Source of the DNA: Arenibacterium halophilum
GTDB lineage: Bacteria > Pseudomonadota > Alphaproteobacteria > Rhodobacterales > Rhodobacteraceae
Reading direction: 5' to 3'
DNA: 64,000 nt
NCBI RefSeq assembly: GCF_005938225.1
Contig: NZ_VCPC01000002.1
Coordinates: 1,178,001-1,242,000 of the forward strand
Shown: positions 36,450 through 46,249 of the stretch, in pieces
How positions within the stretch are numbered: position 1 is the first letter of the stretch
Layout of the letters: every line of letters begins with the position of its first letter
Position numbers and translations under genes: made by a program
Notes under the pieces: generated by a model
Databases searched by the model: none
Seen by the model: only the letters and a program-made list of their open reading frames with translations
Told to the model about the DNA's origin: nothing

Positions 36450-38492
36450 ATGAAACCGAAATTCGACATCGCCGCCACACGCGAGGCCATGCACAAGATC
36501 GCTGCGGCTCTGGCTGTTCTGGCATTTGCGATCGCGTGGTCCGTCCTTATCTTTGGTTGGGGTCTTGGCGCGGACAGCATGATCCGAATCCAGCCGCATT
36601 TCCCTGCAATGGTTCCCGAAACCGCGATGTTCCTGATCGCCGGCGCCGCGGCGACGTTTCTGCAATCCTTGCGGGTCCTTCGTCCGCTTGTCCTGCTGTT
36701 GGGCTGGCTGATCCTGGCAATCATGGCGCTGGGCACCATAGTGCCCATTGCGGCACAAGGGGCACGGCCCGGGGATGCCATGTCGTTTGCCACCTCTGTC
36801 GCCGCATCTCTCATGGGGCTGTCGCTGATCCTGACCGACAAGGATCCAACCCGCCGAAGCCTGTTCCGGGCCAGTCTGAACGTGGTTGGTCTTTCGGTCG
36901 TATCGCTGCCCTTGCTGGGATACCTGTTTGCAGCCGAGGCGCTGTTCAGCAACCCGATCTACACGTCGATGGCGCTGCATACGGCCGGGTGTTCCTTCCT
37001 GATTTTTACCGGTCTGACCCTGCTGGAGCCCCGCGGCAGCTGGGTATCGATCCTGCTGGCGCCGGAACACGGCAGTGAACTGACCCGCCGGATTCTGCCG
37101 CTGATCGTGGTCGGGCCGATCTTTCTGTGTGCCATTGCGAAACTCGCAACCGATATTGAATTGATGGAGGCAGATTTCCGCCTTACATTGCTTGCTTTTG
37201 CGATGATCGTTTCCATCGGCGGCGCAACTTTGTTTTTTGCGAACCTTGTAAATATCGCGGAACGGCGGACAAACGCAATTGAACGTCAATTACGCCTGAG
37301 CGAAATGACCCGGCAAAAAACCGAACTGGCAATAGCCCGAACGCAAAAGGTTGAAGCGCTAGGCCAGTTGGTGGGCGGCGTGGCGCATGACTTCAACAAT
37401 ACGCTGACGGTCGTGCTGGGCAATCTTGATCTCATCATTCAGTCCACCAACGAGGAAGAACGCAAGCAATTCACTGTCGAGGCGATGCAGGCAGCCGAGC
37501 TGGCGGCGAACCACACCCGCCAGCTGCTGGCCTATGTGCGCAAGTCGCGGCTGCAACCCTCGCCGCAGAAGCTGGCCGACCTGGTCGGGCCGACCTTGCT
37601 GATGTTCCGCCGACTGCGCCCTGCCAATATCGAGATTCATACCGAAATCGACGATAGTGCCTGCCGGGTGCTGGTCGATCCGGTCAATTTTCAGCAATCG
37701 CTGCTGAACCTGTTGATCAACGCCCGTGATGCCCTGCCTAACGGAGGCCATATCACCGTGGCGCTACAGGAAAAGCATAGCTCCGAGATCTCCGGCCCGA
37801 TGTCGGACAGTGCCGAACTGCTGCCCGGCAACTACATGGCCGTCTCGGTGCTGGATACCGGGATCGGGATGGACGTGCGCACGCTGGAACGCGCCACCGA
37901 ACCGTTCTTCACCACCAAGGATGTGGGCGAAGGCAGCGGGCTTGGCCTGTCGATGGTGTCGGGGTTTTGCCGCCAGTCCGGCGGCGGTCTGCGCATCAAG
38001 AGTACCGTGGGCGAAGGCTCCGAAGTGGTGATGCTGTTCCCGATCAGCGACACCGTCGAGCAACCCAAGGCCGATCAGCATGACGTCAAACCACATCGCG
38101 GCGACGACAAGGCCACGATCATGGTTGTCGAGGATGAACCGCAGGTTTCGCGCGTGTTGGCGCGCCAGCTTGAGGCGGATGGCCATACCATTCTTCTGGC
38201 GCTCGACGCGGAAGAGGCGCAAGGCCTTCTGATATCGGGCGACACCCTGCCCGATCTGGTCCTGACCGATCTGATCATGCCAGGCCGTATTCAGGGTCAC
38301 GAGCTGGCGCAATGGGTGCGCGAGACCTACCCCACGATCAGCGTGGCGCTGATGTCGGGCTACGAGTCAGAAAACGAACGGCGCCAGTATCCCGGCGTGG
38401 CCGACCTGCCCTTTATCCAGAAACCCATCGACCGTGACCGCCTGCGCAGCATCGTCGCCGAGGCGATTGGCAACCGATCCAAACCAGTCTAA
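36450..38492 (+). CDS. Membrane-bound hybrid sensor histidine kinase / response regulator
   Basis: A 680-residue protein. The first 270 residues form about eight transmembrane helices with no obvious periplasmic or PAS sensor. A coiled linker leads to the phospho-acceptor histidine His313 in VAHDFNN and the HATPase domain (DTGIGMDV, GLGLSMVSGF). The C-terminal receiver has phospho-Asp607 (LTDLIMPG). The VAHDFNN DHp motif resembles CckA-type kinases, and ctrA is in the same window, but CckA normally has PAS domains. Its partner is not identified. The MarC gene follows 9 bp later. Confidence 0.88.
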   Translation: MKPKFDIAATREAMHKIAAALAVLAFAIAWSVLIFGWGLGADSMIRIQPHFPAMVPETAMFLIAGAAATFLQSLRVLRPLVLLLGWLILAIMALGTIVPIAAQGARPGDAMSFATSVAASLMGLSLILTDKDPTRRSLFRASLNVVGLSVVSLPLLGYLFAAEALFSNPIYTSMALHTAGCSFLIFTGLTLLEPRGSWVSILLAPEHGSELTRRILPLIVVGPIFLCAIAKLATDIELMEADFRLTLLAFAMIVSIGGATLFFANLVNIAERRTNAIERQLRLSEMTRQKTELAIARTQKVEALGQLVGGVAHDFNNTLTVVLGNLDLIIQSTNEEERKQFTVEAMQAAELAANHTRQLLAYVRKSRLQPSPQKLADLVGPTLLMFRRLRPANIEIHTEIDDSACRVLVDPVNFQQSLLNLLINARDALPNGGHITVALQEKHSSEISGPMSDSAELLPGNYMAVSVLDTGIGMDVRTLERATEPFFTTKDVGEGSGLGLSMVSGFCRQSGGGLRIKSTVGEGSEVVMLFPISDTVEQPKADQHDVKPHRGDDKATIMVVEDEPQVSRVLARQLEADGHTILLALDAEEAQGLLISGDTLPDLVLTDLIMPGRIQGHELAQWVRETYPTISVALMSGYESENERRQYPGVADLPFIQKPIDRDRLRSIVAEAIGNRSKPV

Positions 38493-38501
38493 GCCGCTTG
38501 G

Positions 38502-39128
38502 ATGGACACCGCCTTTCTGATCACCGCCTTCGTCACCCTGTTCGTGGTGATCGATCCGTTGGGGCTCGCGCCGCTGTTCGTGGCATTGACGCAGGGCATG
38601 GCCCCTGCACGGCGACGGGCCATCGCGCTGCGCGCCTGTGGCACGGCGATTGCAATCCTGACCGCCTTTGCCCTGTTCGGAGAGGCGTTGCTCGGCTTTG
38701 TCGGGATTTCAATGGCCGCCTTCCGTGTGGCGGGCGGAATCCTGTTGTTTCTGACCGCGCTCGACATGCTGTTCGAGCGCCGCACCCGCCGCCGCGAAGA
38801 CCAGACCGAGGAAGACCACAGCGACGACCCATCCGTCTTTCCGCTGGCGATTCCGCTGATCGCCGGGCCCGGTTCAATCGCGTCGATGATCCTGCTGACC
38901 GGCCAGCGCCCCGGCGCCGAAGGGTTCGCGCTGGTGATCGGGGTGATGGTGGCCGTCATCGCGGTGGCCTTTCTGCTGTTTCTGGCCAGCGGATTGCTGG
39001 AACGCGCGCTGGGCCGGGTCGGCATAACTGTCGTGACCCGGTTGCTTGGGATGCTTCTGGCCGCGCTGTCGGTGCAATTCGTGCTGGACGGGCTGCGCGC
39101 CTTTGGATTTGCGCCTGCGCCTCTGTAA
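38502..39128 (+). CDS. MarC family integral membrane protein
   Basis: A 208-residue protein of the MarC family with six predicted transmembrane helices. The first begins FLITAFVTLFVVIDPLGLAPL. Family members resemble NAAT-type transporters but the transported compound is unknown; the name derives from an old, retracted link to antibiotic resistance. A charged loop of about 25 residues between helices 3 and 4 (RRTRRREDQTEEDHSDD) is seen. It starts 9 nt after the histidine kinase stop. Confidence 0.9.
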   Translation: MDTAFLITAFVTLFVVIDPLGLAPLFVALTQGMAPARRRAIALRACGTAIAILTAFALFGEALLGFVGISMAAFRVAGGILLFLTALDMLFERRTRRREDQTEEDHSDDPSVFPLAIPLIAGPGSIASMILLTGQRPGAEGFALVIGVMVAVIAVAFLLFLASGLLERALGRVGITVVTRLLGMLLAALSVQFVLDGLRAFGFAPAPL

Positions 39129-39195
39129 GGACTGGTACTGCGCCCGCGCGCGCCTACATTGAACGGCAGGATACCCCGAAAAGGACAAGCCGCCC

Positions 39196-39774
39196 GTGTC
39201 ATCCGCCGATTCCGCCAGCCTGATCTACCTGTTGTTGCTGGGGGCCGCGCTGGCCTTCTGGTTCTTCATCCAGAATCGCGATTCACTGAACAAGAAACTG
39301 CAACAGGCCGCGCTTTGGGCGCTGATCTTCGTGGGTGCCATTGCCGCCTATGGGCTGTGGGACGACATCAGCCGCAGCGGGATGAGCGCGCGGATCAGCG
39401 CCGAAACCGGCGAGATCACCGTGCCACGCTCGGCTGACGGGCACTACTACCTGACGCTGCAGGTGAACGACACGCCGATCCGCTTTGTCGTCGATACCGG
39501 CGCGACCGACATGGTGCTGACCCGGGCCGATGCCGTGACCGCCGGGGTGGATCCGGGCGACCAGGGATTTTCGGGCCGCGCCCGCACTGCCAACGGCACC
39601 GTGCGCGTGGCCCCGGTGCGGCTGGGCACCGTTGCAATCGGCCCCGTTCAAGATCGCAATGTCCGCGCTTCGGTCAACGACGGCGAGATGGATACATCGC
39701 TGCTGGGCATGACCTATCTGCACCGCTTCAGCAGCATCCAGATCACGAACGGCGAAATGATCCTGTCGCGCTAG
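39196..39774 (+). CDS. Retropepsin-like aspartic protease (TIGR02281-type)
   Basis: A 192-residue protein. Two N-terminal transmembrane helices (about residues 9-24 and 38-53) anchor a soluble pepsin-like half-domain. The active-site motif VVDTGATDMVL lies near residue 99 and the second conserved block is LLGMTYL. The family is a single-domain dimeric protease, common in alphaproteobacteria, with unknown physiological substrate. It starts with GTG. Its TAG stop shares a CTAG tetramer with the TAG of the convergent holC gene. Confidence 0.87.
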   Translation: MSSADSASLIYLLLLGAALAFWFFIQNRDSLNKKLQQAALWALIFVGAIAAYGLWDDISRSGMSARISAETGEITVPRSADGHYYLTLQVNDTPIRFVVDTGATDMVLTRADAVTAGVDPGDQGFSGRARTANGTVRVAPVRLGTVAIGPVQDRNVRASVNDGEMDTSLLGMTYLHRFSSIQITNGEMILSR

Positions 39775-40238
39775 GCGCCGCTTTCGGCCTTCTTTTCCCA
39801 GCGGCCTGATTCTTCCGACCAGTATTGCGCGGCGCGGCCCGCCGCCGTCAGCGCCTTCCACTGGCCACGCGCGGTTTGCACGGCGTCCGGGTCGTTGCCA
39901 TCAAACAGGATGCAGACGCGGTCAAGGCGGGTGACTTCCTCGGGCGCGACCTCGGCCCCGTCCCATGCCATCAGGCATGCCGGGTCATTCGCCGCATCGC
40001 CCGCGCCTGTGGTCAGCAGGATCGGCTGGTCGGCGTCATGGGCGCCGCCCGCAATGCCATGCGGCAGAAAGCTGTCTTCGGGCATCACCCACAGCCGTTC
40101 GTCCAGCCATTGCACCCGGCGCGGGTCGCGTCCGCGCAATTCAATCGCCCAGCCCGCCGCCCGCGCCTTGCCCAAGAGAATAGGCAAGGTGCGGTCCAGC
40201 GGGTTCTGCGTCAGGTGATAGAAATACGCCGCGCCCAA
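39771..40238 (-). CDS. holC: DNA polymerase III chi subunit HolC
   Basis: A 155-residue subunit that links single-strand-binding protein to the clamp loader. The family start AAYFYHLTQNPL and the segment ILFDGNDPDAVQTARGQWK are visible. It begins with TTG, 4 nt after the pepA stop codon, and is in the same operon as pepA, an order common in Rhodobacterales. The AAGG ribosome site is within the pepA 3' end. Confidence 0.88.
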   Translation of the reverse strand: MGAAYFYHLTQNPLDRTLPILLGKARAAGWAIELRGRDPRRVQWLDERLWVMPEDSFLPHGIAGGAHDADQPILLTTGAGDAANDPACLMAWDGAEVAPEEVTRLDRVCILFDGNDPDAVQTARGQWKALTAAGRAAQYWSEESGRWEKKAESGA

Positions 40239-40242
40239 GGCG

Positions 40243-41721
40243 TCAGCCCTTCTCCAGCATGTCGGCCACCAGCCGGTTCAGCGCGGCCACTCCCCAGCCT
40301 GTTGCCCCCTTGGGCGCATAGTCCGTTGCCGATTTGACAGAGGCCACGCCCGCGATGTCGAGATGGACCCAGGGCGTGCCCTCTTTGACAAAGCGTTGCA
40401 GGAACTGCGCGGCGGTGATCGACCCGGCCGGGCGGCCGCCCACGTTCTTCATGTCGGCGATGCGCGATTTCAACTGATCGTCATAGGCCTTGCCCAGCGG
40501 CATCCGCCACGCGCCTTCACCCTCGGCCTCGGCCGCCTTGAGGAAGGCGTTGCACAGGGCGTCATCGTTGGAAAACACGCCTGCGTTCTCATGGCCCAGC
40601 CCGATGATGATCGCGCCAGTCAGCGTGGCAAGGTCGATCATGCCGCGCGGCGAAAACCGATCTTGCGCGTACCACATCACGTCGCACAGCACCAACCGAC
40701 CTTCGGCATCGGTGTTGATGATCTCCACCGTGTCGCCCTTCATCGAGCGTACCACGTCGCCGGGGCGGGTGGCCCGGGCCGAGGGCATGTTTTCCACCAG
40801 CCCGACCAGCCCGACAACATTCGCCTTGGCCTTGCGCAGCGCCAGCGCACGCATCACGCCCGACACAACGCCCGCGCCGCCCATGTCCATGGTCATGTCT
40901 TCCATGCCGGCGGCGGGTTTCAGCGAAATGCCGCCGGTGTCGAACACCACGCCCTTGCCGATCAGCGCCAGCGGCGCCTCGCCCTTTTCGCCGCCGTTCC
41001 ATTGCATCACGACAACCTTCGACGGGCTGTCAGAGCCGTGGCCGACGCTTAGCAGGGTGCGCATCCCCAGCTTTTCCAGTTCGTCCTCTTCCAGCACTTC
41101 GACCTTGAGGCCAAGCGCCTTCATTTCGTCCAGGCGGTTGGCGAATTCGGTGGTCGTCAGCACGTTGGCGGGTTCGTTCACCAGATCGCGGGTGAAATGC
41201 ACGCCTTCGGCCACGGCCAGCAGCGGATGTGCAGCCTGCGCGAGTTCTTCGTGCGCGTTGTGGCAGAGGGTGACTTCGGCCGGGGCTTTGCCAGTGTCTT
41301 CGCCGGTCTTATGGGCGTCAAAGGTGTAATCTTTCAGCGCGAGGCCAAGCGCCAGATCGGCGGCGTTCTTCAAGCCGCCCAGCATCACCAGCGCGGGCTT
41401 TCCCGCCTTCAGCGCACCAAGGGTCGCGCCCGCCTTGCGTGCAGCAAGCGGATCGGCGTTGCGCGGCAGAACCAGCACGTCCAGCGCCTCGGCAGCCAGC
41501 CCGACGGGCATTTCCAGCGTTATGACGCTGCCCGCCTTGGCCTTGGAAAACCGCTCGCTCTCCAGCAGGCGCGCGATGGCGCCCTTTGACAGCCGGTTGG
41601 CCCGCCGCGCCGCCACGTCCAGCTTGCCGTCTGGCGTCACAATCACCACAACACGCCCTTCGGCTGTGGCAATGCGGTCGATATCCGTTTCGGCAAAGGT
41701 GATCGGGGTCAGGCTGGTCAT
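40243..41721 (-). CDS. pepA: Cytosolic leucyl aminopeptidase PepA
   Basis: M17 family di-metal aminopeptidase, 492 residues, that removes N-terminal residues from peptides. Metal-site motifs are GKGVVFDTGG, DMGGAGVVSG and NTDAEGRLVL. The non-catalytic N-terminal domain is visible over the first 170 residues. It is divergent from lptF and is the first gene of the pepA-holC operon. Confidence 0.95.
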   Translation of the reverse strand: MTSLTPITFAETDIDRIATAEGRVVVIVTPDGKLDVAARRANRLSKGAIARLLESERFSKAKAGSVITLEMPVGLAAEALDVLVLPRNADPLAARKAGATLGALKAGKPALVMLGGLKNAADLALGLALKDYTFDAHKTGEDTGKAPAEVTLCHNAHEELAQAAHPLLAVAEGVHFTRDLVNEPANVLTTTEFANRLDEMKALGLKVEVLEEDELEKLGMRTLLSVGHGSDSPSKVVVMQWNGGEKGEAPLALIGKGVVFDTGGISLKPAAGMEDMTMDMGGAGVVSGVMRALALRKAKANVVGLVGLVENMPSARATRPGDVVRSMKGDTVEIINTDAEGRLVLCDVMWYAQDRFSPRGMIDLATLTGAIIIGLGHENAGVFSNDDALCNAFLKAAEAEGEGAWRMPLGKAYDDQLKSRIADMKNVGGRPAGSITAAQFLQRFVKEGTPWVHLDIAGVASVKSATDYAPKGATGWGVAALNRLVADMLEKG

Positions 41722-41853
41722 ATGCGGCTCCTGTCAGATGTTTCCCAACAGCTAGCCCCTTGGACCCGGATTTGCCAGATACCAGTTTTCCCCGCCCGCC
41801 AATTGCACTAGGATTGCCGACAACGGATCGAACGCAGGCTTCGGGGGATCGCA

Positions 41854-42990
41854 TTGTCACGATACGACAGATACGTCCTGTCGCAATACCTGCTGTTTTT
41901 CGGGTTTTTCGCACTGATTCTTGTCACGGTTTTCTGGATCAACCGGGCGGTCGTCCTGTTCGACCGGCTGATCGGCGATGGCCAATCGGCGCTGGTGTTC
42001 TTTGAATTCACCGCGCTGACCCTGCCGAACCTGATCCGCATGGTGCTGCCGATGGCCGTCTTTGCCGCGACGGTCTATGTCACCAACCGGCTGAACTCGG
42101 AATCCGAACTGACGGTAATGCAGGCCACCGGCACCGGGCCTTGGCGGCTGGCGCGTCCGGCGCTGGCCTTTGGCGTGCTGACCGCCCTGATGATGAGCGT
42201 GCTGACCCATGTTCTGCTTCCCGCCTCGATCAGCCAGCTGGAACAGCGCGAGGTGGAAATCGCGCGCAACGTGACCGCCCGCCTGCTGACCGAAGGCAGT
42301 TTCCTGCACCCCGCTCCCGGCGTCACCTTCTACATTCGCCAGATCGACCCGGACGGCACGCTGAACGATGTCTACCTGTCGGACCGGCGCGATGCGGCCA
42401 CCATCGCCAGCTATACCGGCGCGCGGGCCTTTCTGGTGCGCGATGGCGATGCCGCCAGCCTGATCATGGTGGATGGCATGGCGCAGCGGCTGGATGTGAA
42501 ATCGAAAACGCTGTCCACCACGCTGTTTGCCGATTTTTCCTATGACATCAGCGCCTTGGTAAAACCCTCGGACCAGCGCACCCGCAATATCCGCGCCATT
42601 CCCACGCTGGAATTGCTGACCGGAGAGGCGCGGATCACCGAGGCGGATAACTATACCCCCGGGCAGTTGGCAGAGGAATTGCACCTGCGGTTTGCCCGTG
42701 CCGCGATCTGCATTGCGGTGGCACTGATCGGCAATGCGACGCTGATGCTGGGCACGTTTTCGCGCTTTGGAGTCTGGCGGCAGGCCCTGCTGGCCTTTGT
42801 GCTGCTGATCCTGCTTGAGGTGATGCGCGGGGTGGTGTCGGAACCGGTGCTGGAAAACGCCGCGGCCTGGCCGCTGGTCTACCTGCCCACGATCATCGGT
42901 ATTGCAGTGGCGGCGCTGTTCCTGCGCTACGCCTCGCGGCCCCTGCCCCGGATCTGGCCGCGCCGGGCGACCCCCGAGGGCGCGCCATGA
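41854..42990 (+). CDS. lptF: LPS export permease LptF
   Basis: One of two inner-membrane permease subunits of the Lpt machine that extracts lipopolysaccharide with LptB. It is 378 residues with six transmembrane helices (first at about 13-35) and a periplasmic beta-jellyroll domain between helices 3 and 4. Translation appears to begin at TTG with GGGGG upstream. The stop overlaps the lptG start by 4 nt. It heads the operon to rsmA. Confidence 0.92.
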   Translation: MSRYDRYVLSQYLLFFGFFALILVTVFWINRAVVLFDRLIGDGQSALVFFEFTALTLPNLIRMVLPMAVFAATVYVTNRLNSESELTVMQATGTGPWRLARPALAFGVLTALMMSVLTHVLLPASISQLEQREVEIARNVTARLLTEGSFLHPAPGVTFYIRQIDPDGTLNDVYLSDRRDAATIASYTGARAFLVRDGDAASLIMVDGMAQRLDVKSKTLSTTLFADFSYDISALVKPSDQRTRNIRAIPTLELLTGEARITEADNYTPGQLAEELHLRFARAAICIAVALIGNATLMLGTFSRFGVWRQALLAFVLLILLEVMRGVVSEPVLENAAAWPLVYLPTIIGIAVAALFLRYASRPLPRIWPRRATPEGAP

Positions 42991-44087
42991 TCCTTGATCT
43001 GTATTTCGCACGCAAGTTTCTGCAAAGTTTCCTGCTGATCCTGGCGGTGTTCCTGACGCTGATCAGCCTGATCGACGTGATTGAACAAATCCGCAGTTTC
43101 TCCAGCGCCGATGTGGGGCTGGCGCGGCTGGCCGTGCTGACGTTGCTGAACGTGCCTGCCGCGATCAAGGAACTGCTGCCGCTGCTGATGATCCTGTCGA
43201 CGATCCTGTTATTCGTTGGTCTGGCGCGCAGCAGCGAGCTGGTGGTAACACGCGCCGCCGGCCGGTCGGGCATCCGCGCACTGGCCGCGCCCGCGCTGGT
43301 GGCCTTCCTGATCGGCATTCTTGCGGTGACCACGCTGAACCCGATCGCGGCAGCCACCGCGAACCGCTATCAGCAACTGGCCGACACCTATCGCACCGGA
43401 GGGCCTTCGGCCTTGTCGCTTAGCGGCGAAGGGCTGTGGCTACGCCAAGGCGGTGCGCAGGGGCAATCGGTGATCCACGCGACTGGCTATGGCGGCGCCG
43501 ATGCCGTTGTTCTATACGGCGTGACGATCCTCAGCTACGCGGCCGGCGGCGGCCCCGTGCGCCGCATAGCCGCCGGATCGGCCAGGCTGGAACAGGAAGA
43601 CTGGGTATTGAGCGACGTAAAGGTCTGGCCGCTGGACAGCGGACGCAACCCCGAGGCGGCTTCGGAAACCCATGACACCATGCGCCTGCCCACCACGCTG
43701 ACGCCCGACCGTATCCGCGACAGCATCGGCCGCCCCACCGGCGTATCGATCTATGATCTGCCTGAAACCATCCGGTCGCTGCGGCAGGCCGGATTCGCCA
43801 CGACGAAACACGAAGTCTGGTATCAGGTCGAACTGGCGCGCCCGCTGTTCCTGATGGCGATGGTGCTTGTCGGCGCGGCCTTCACGATGCGGCACGCACG
43901 GTTCGGCGGCACCGGCATCGCGGTACTGACGGCGGTGATGCTGGGTTTCGGGCTGTACTTTGTGCGCAACTTCGCGCAGATCCTTGGCGAGAACGGCCAG
44001 ATTCCCGTGGCGCTGGCCGCATGGGGCCCGCCAATCGCCTCGATCTTCCTGACCCTCGGGTTACTGCTTCACGCCGAGGACGGATAA
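42987..44087 (+). CDS. lptG: LPS export permease LptG
   Basis: Partner of LptF, 366 residues with the same six-helix and beta-jellyroll plan (N-terminal ARKFLQSFLLILAVFLTL). The start overlaps the LptF stop by 4 nt (ATGA). The lptD gene begins 2 nt after its stop. Co-translation with lptF suits a 1:1 complex. Confidence 0.92.
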   Translation: MILDLYFARKFLQSFLLILAVFLTLISLIDVIEQIRSFSSADVGLARLAVLTLLNVPAAIKELLPLLMILSTILLFVGLARSSELVVTRAAGRSGIRALAAPALVAFLIGILAVTTLNPIAAATANRYQQLADTYRTGGPSALSLSGEGLWLRQGGAQGQSVIHATGYGGADAVVLYGVTILSYAAGGGPVRRIAAGSARLEQEDWVLSDVKVWPLDSGRNPEAASETHDTMRLPTTLTPDRIRDSIGRPTGVSIYDLPETIRSLRQAGFATTKHEVWYQVELARPLFLMAMVLVGAAFTMRHARFGGTGIAVLTAVMLGFGLYFVRNFAQILGENGQIPVALAAWGPPIASIFLTLGLLLHAEDG

Positions 44088-44089
44088 GA

Positions 44090-46249
44090 ATGACCGCCCG
44101 CCGACTGCCTCTTCTTCTTGCCACCTGCGCCCTGCTGGGCCTGGCCCCGCCTGCGCTGGCGCAGACGCCGTTCAACCAGCCCATAGCGGCGCAAGAGGGC
44201 GACGACCCGGCCGTGCTGGTGGCTGACAGCGTCTATGTGACCCCCTCGCGCGAGTTGATCGCCGAGGGCAATGTCGAGGCGTTTCAGGGCCAGACCCGCC
44301 TGCGCGCGCAGCGCATCCGGTTCGACCGCGAAACCGGCACGCTGACCATTGACGGCCCGATCCGCATCGACGAAGGCGGCGAGATCACCGTTCTGGCAAG
44401 TTATGCCGAACTGGACCGCGATCTTCAGAACGGCCTGCTGACCGGCGCGCGCATGGTGTTGAACCAGCAGCTCCAGATGGCTTCGCTTCAGATGACGCGG
44501 GTCGGCGGACGCTATACGCAGCTGTACAAGACCGCCGTGACATCCTGCCATGTCTGCGGCGACGGGCGCCCGCCGCTTTGGCAGATCCGCGCCCGCAAGA
44601 TCACCCACGACCAGCAGGAAAAGCAGCTGTACTTCGAGGATGCGCAATTCCTGATCATGGATGTGCCGGTGATGTATTTCCCCGGCATGCGCCTGCCCGA
44701 CCCGACACTGAAGCGCGCGACCGGGTTCCTGTTTCCCACGGTGCGATCCACCTCGAACCTTGGGACCGGGGTGCGCGTGCCCTATTTCTTCCGGCTTGGC
44801 GATCATGCCGATCTGACCCTGTCGCCCTATGTCTCGGCCAAGACGCGAACGATGGATTTCCGCTATCGCCAGGCGTTTAGGCGCGGGCGGCTGCAACTTG
44901 AAGGCGCCTATACCAAGGACGATCTGCGGCCCGGATCCACCCGCGGTTACCTGTTCGGTACTGCCTATTTCGACCTGCCGCGCGGCTATCGGCTGGACAT
45001 CTCGACACAGACAACCACCGACAACGCCTATCTGTCGGATTACGGCCTGCCCGATCTTGACCGGCTGCGGAGCGAAGTCTCGATCAGCCGCTACCGGCTC
45101 GACAGTGCGTTCCGTGCCCGTATCATCGAATTCCAATCCCTTCGGGATGGCGACAACGAGGCCGAGCTGCCCACCGTCATGTTGGATGCCACGCTGGAGA
45201 AACGCTATTTCCCCGACCGGATCGGCGGAGAGCTGCGGGTCGGGCTGGATATTCACGGCCACCACCGCACTTCTGACGCCGATGTGCTGGGGCGCGACGT
45301 GAAGCGCCTGACCGCCGATCTGTCCTGGCGGAAGACCTGGACGCTGGCAGGAGGCTTGCGGGCGCAGTGGTTGATGGACATTTCCGCCGATACATTCGAC
45401 ATCAATCAGGACAGCACCTATGCCAACCGGATCGACCGGCTGACGCCGCGCGCGGCGCTGACGTTTTCCTATCCGATGGCGCGGGTCGGGCGAAACGGAT
45501 CGGTGCAGTATCTGGAACCGATCGTGCAATTGGGCTGGACCGAAGTCCACGGCCCGGCGCTGCCCAATGATGAAAGCACATTCGTCGAATTCGACAGGGG
45601 CAACCTGCTGGAACTCTCACGCTTTCCCGCCCCCGACCGGCGCGAAGACGGCCCGACGCTGGCCTATGGCGTGAACTGGGCGCGCTATGCCCCGTCGGGC
45701 TGGCAGATTTCGGGCACCATGGGGCAAGTCATCCGCAAGACGGCCAACCCCAGCCTGACGCAGACCTCGGGGCTATCGGGCACCACCTCGGACGTGCTGG
45801 TTGCCGGTCAGATCCGACTGGCCGACAAGCTGTCGCTGACCGCGCGGTCGCTGATGGACAATGCCTTCAGCCTGTCCAAGGCGGAATTGCGGGCGCACTG
45901 GAAATCCGAGCGAACCCAGCTGTCGGGCACCTACCTGTGGCTGGGCGCAGACGCGGCCGAGGCGCGCGCCCGTGCGCTCTCTGAAATCTGGCTGGCCGGG
46001 GCCTATGATGTCTCTCAGGGTTGGACAGCCAGCGCCAACCTGCGCTATGACATCTCGGACGCCCGGGCGACCCGGGCAGGCGTTGGGTTTGTCTATCGCA
46101 ATGAATGCGTTACCGTCGATTTCAGCGTAAACAGACGGTATACGACGACGACGAGTATTGAGCCGACCACCGATTTCGGCTTTACCATCGCCCTTAGCGG
46201 CTTTGCCGTGGAACAGGGCTCAGAAAAATACAGGCGATCATGCAGTTGA
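44090..46249 (+). CDS. lptD: LPS assembly protein LptD
   Basis: Outer-membrane beta-barrel that inserts lipopolysaccharide, 719 residues. A Sec signal peptide ends near ALAQ (residue 25). An OstA-like beta-jellyroll lies at about 45-150, with Cys pair CHVC, and the barrel follows to the C-terminus. The last strands carry the aromatic outer-membrane pattern and two further cysteines. The order lptF-lptG-lptD allows coordinated assembly of the envelope bridge. Overlaps the surA start by 10 nt. Confidence 0.92.
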   Translation: MTARRLPLLLATCALLGLAPPALAQTPFNQPIAAQEGDDPAVLVADSVYVTPSRELIAEGNVEAFQGQTRLRAQRIRFDRETGTLTIDGPIRIDEGGEITVLASYAELDRDLQNGLLTGARMVLNQQLQMASLQMTRVGGRYTQLYKTAVTSCHVCGDGRPPLWQIRARKITHDQQEKQLYFEDAQFLIMDVPVMYFPGMRLPDPTLKRATGFLFPTVRSTSNLGTGVRVPYFFRLGDHADLTLSPYVSAKTRTMDFRYRQAFRRGRLQLEGAYTKDDLRPGSTRGYLFGTAYFDLPRGYRLDISTQTTTDNAYLSDYGLPDLDRLRSEVSISRYRLDSAFRARIIEFQSLRDGDNEAELPTVMLDATLEKRYFPDRIGGELRVGLDIHGHHRTSDADVLGRDVKRLTADLSWRKTWTLAGGLRAQWLMDISADTFDINQDSTYANRIDRLTPRAALTFSYPMARVGRNGSVQYLEPIVQLGWTEVHGPALPNDESTFVEFDRGNLLELSRFPAPDRREDGPTLAYGVNWARYAPSGWQISGTMGQVIRKTANPSLTQTSGLSGTTSDVLVAGQIRLADKLSLTARSLMDNAFSLSKAELRAHWKSERTQLSGTYLWLGADAAEARARALSEIWLAGAYDVSQGWTASANLRYDISDARATRAGVGFVYRNECVTVDFSVNRRYTTTTSIEPTTDFGFTIALSGFAVEQGSEKYRRSCS

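Noticed and set aside
38498-39223. Plus-strand ORF covering the MarC gene in another frame
   Set aside because: The MarC frame has a clear transmembrane pattern and a family match. The alternative is Arg/Gly-rich as expected of a shadow frame.
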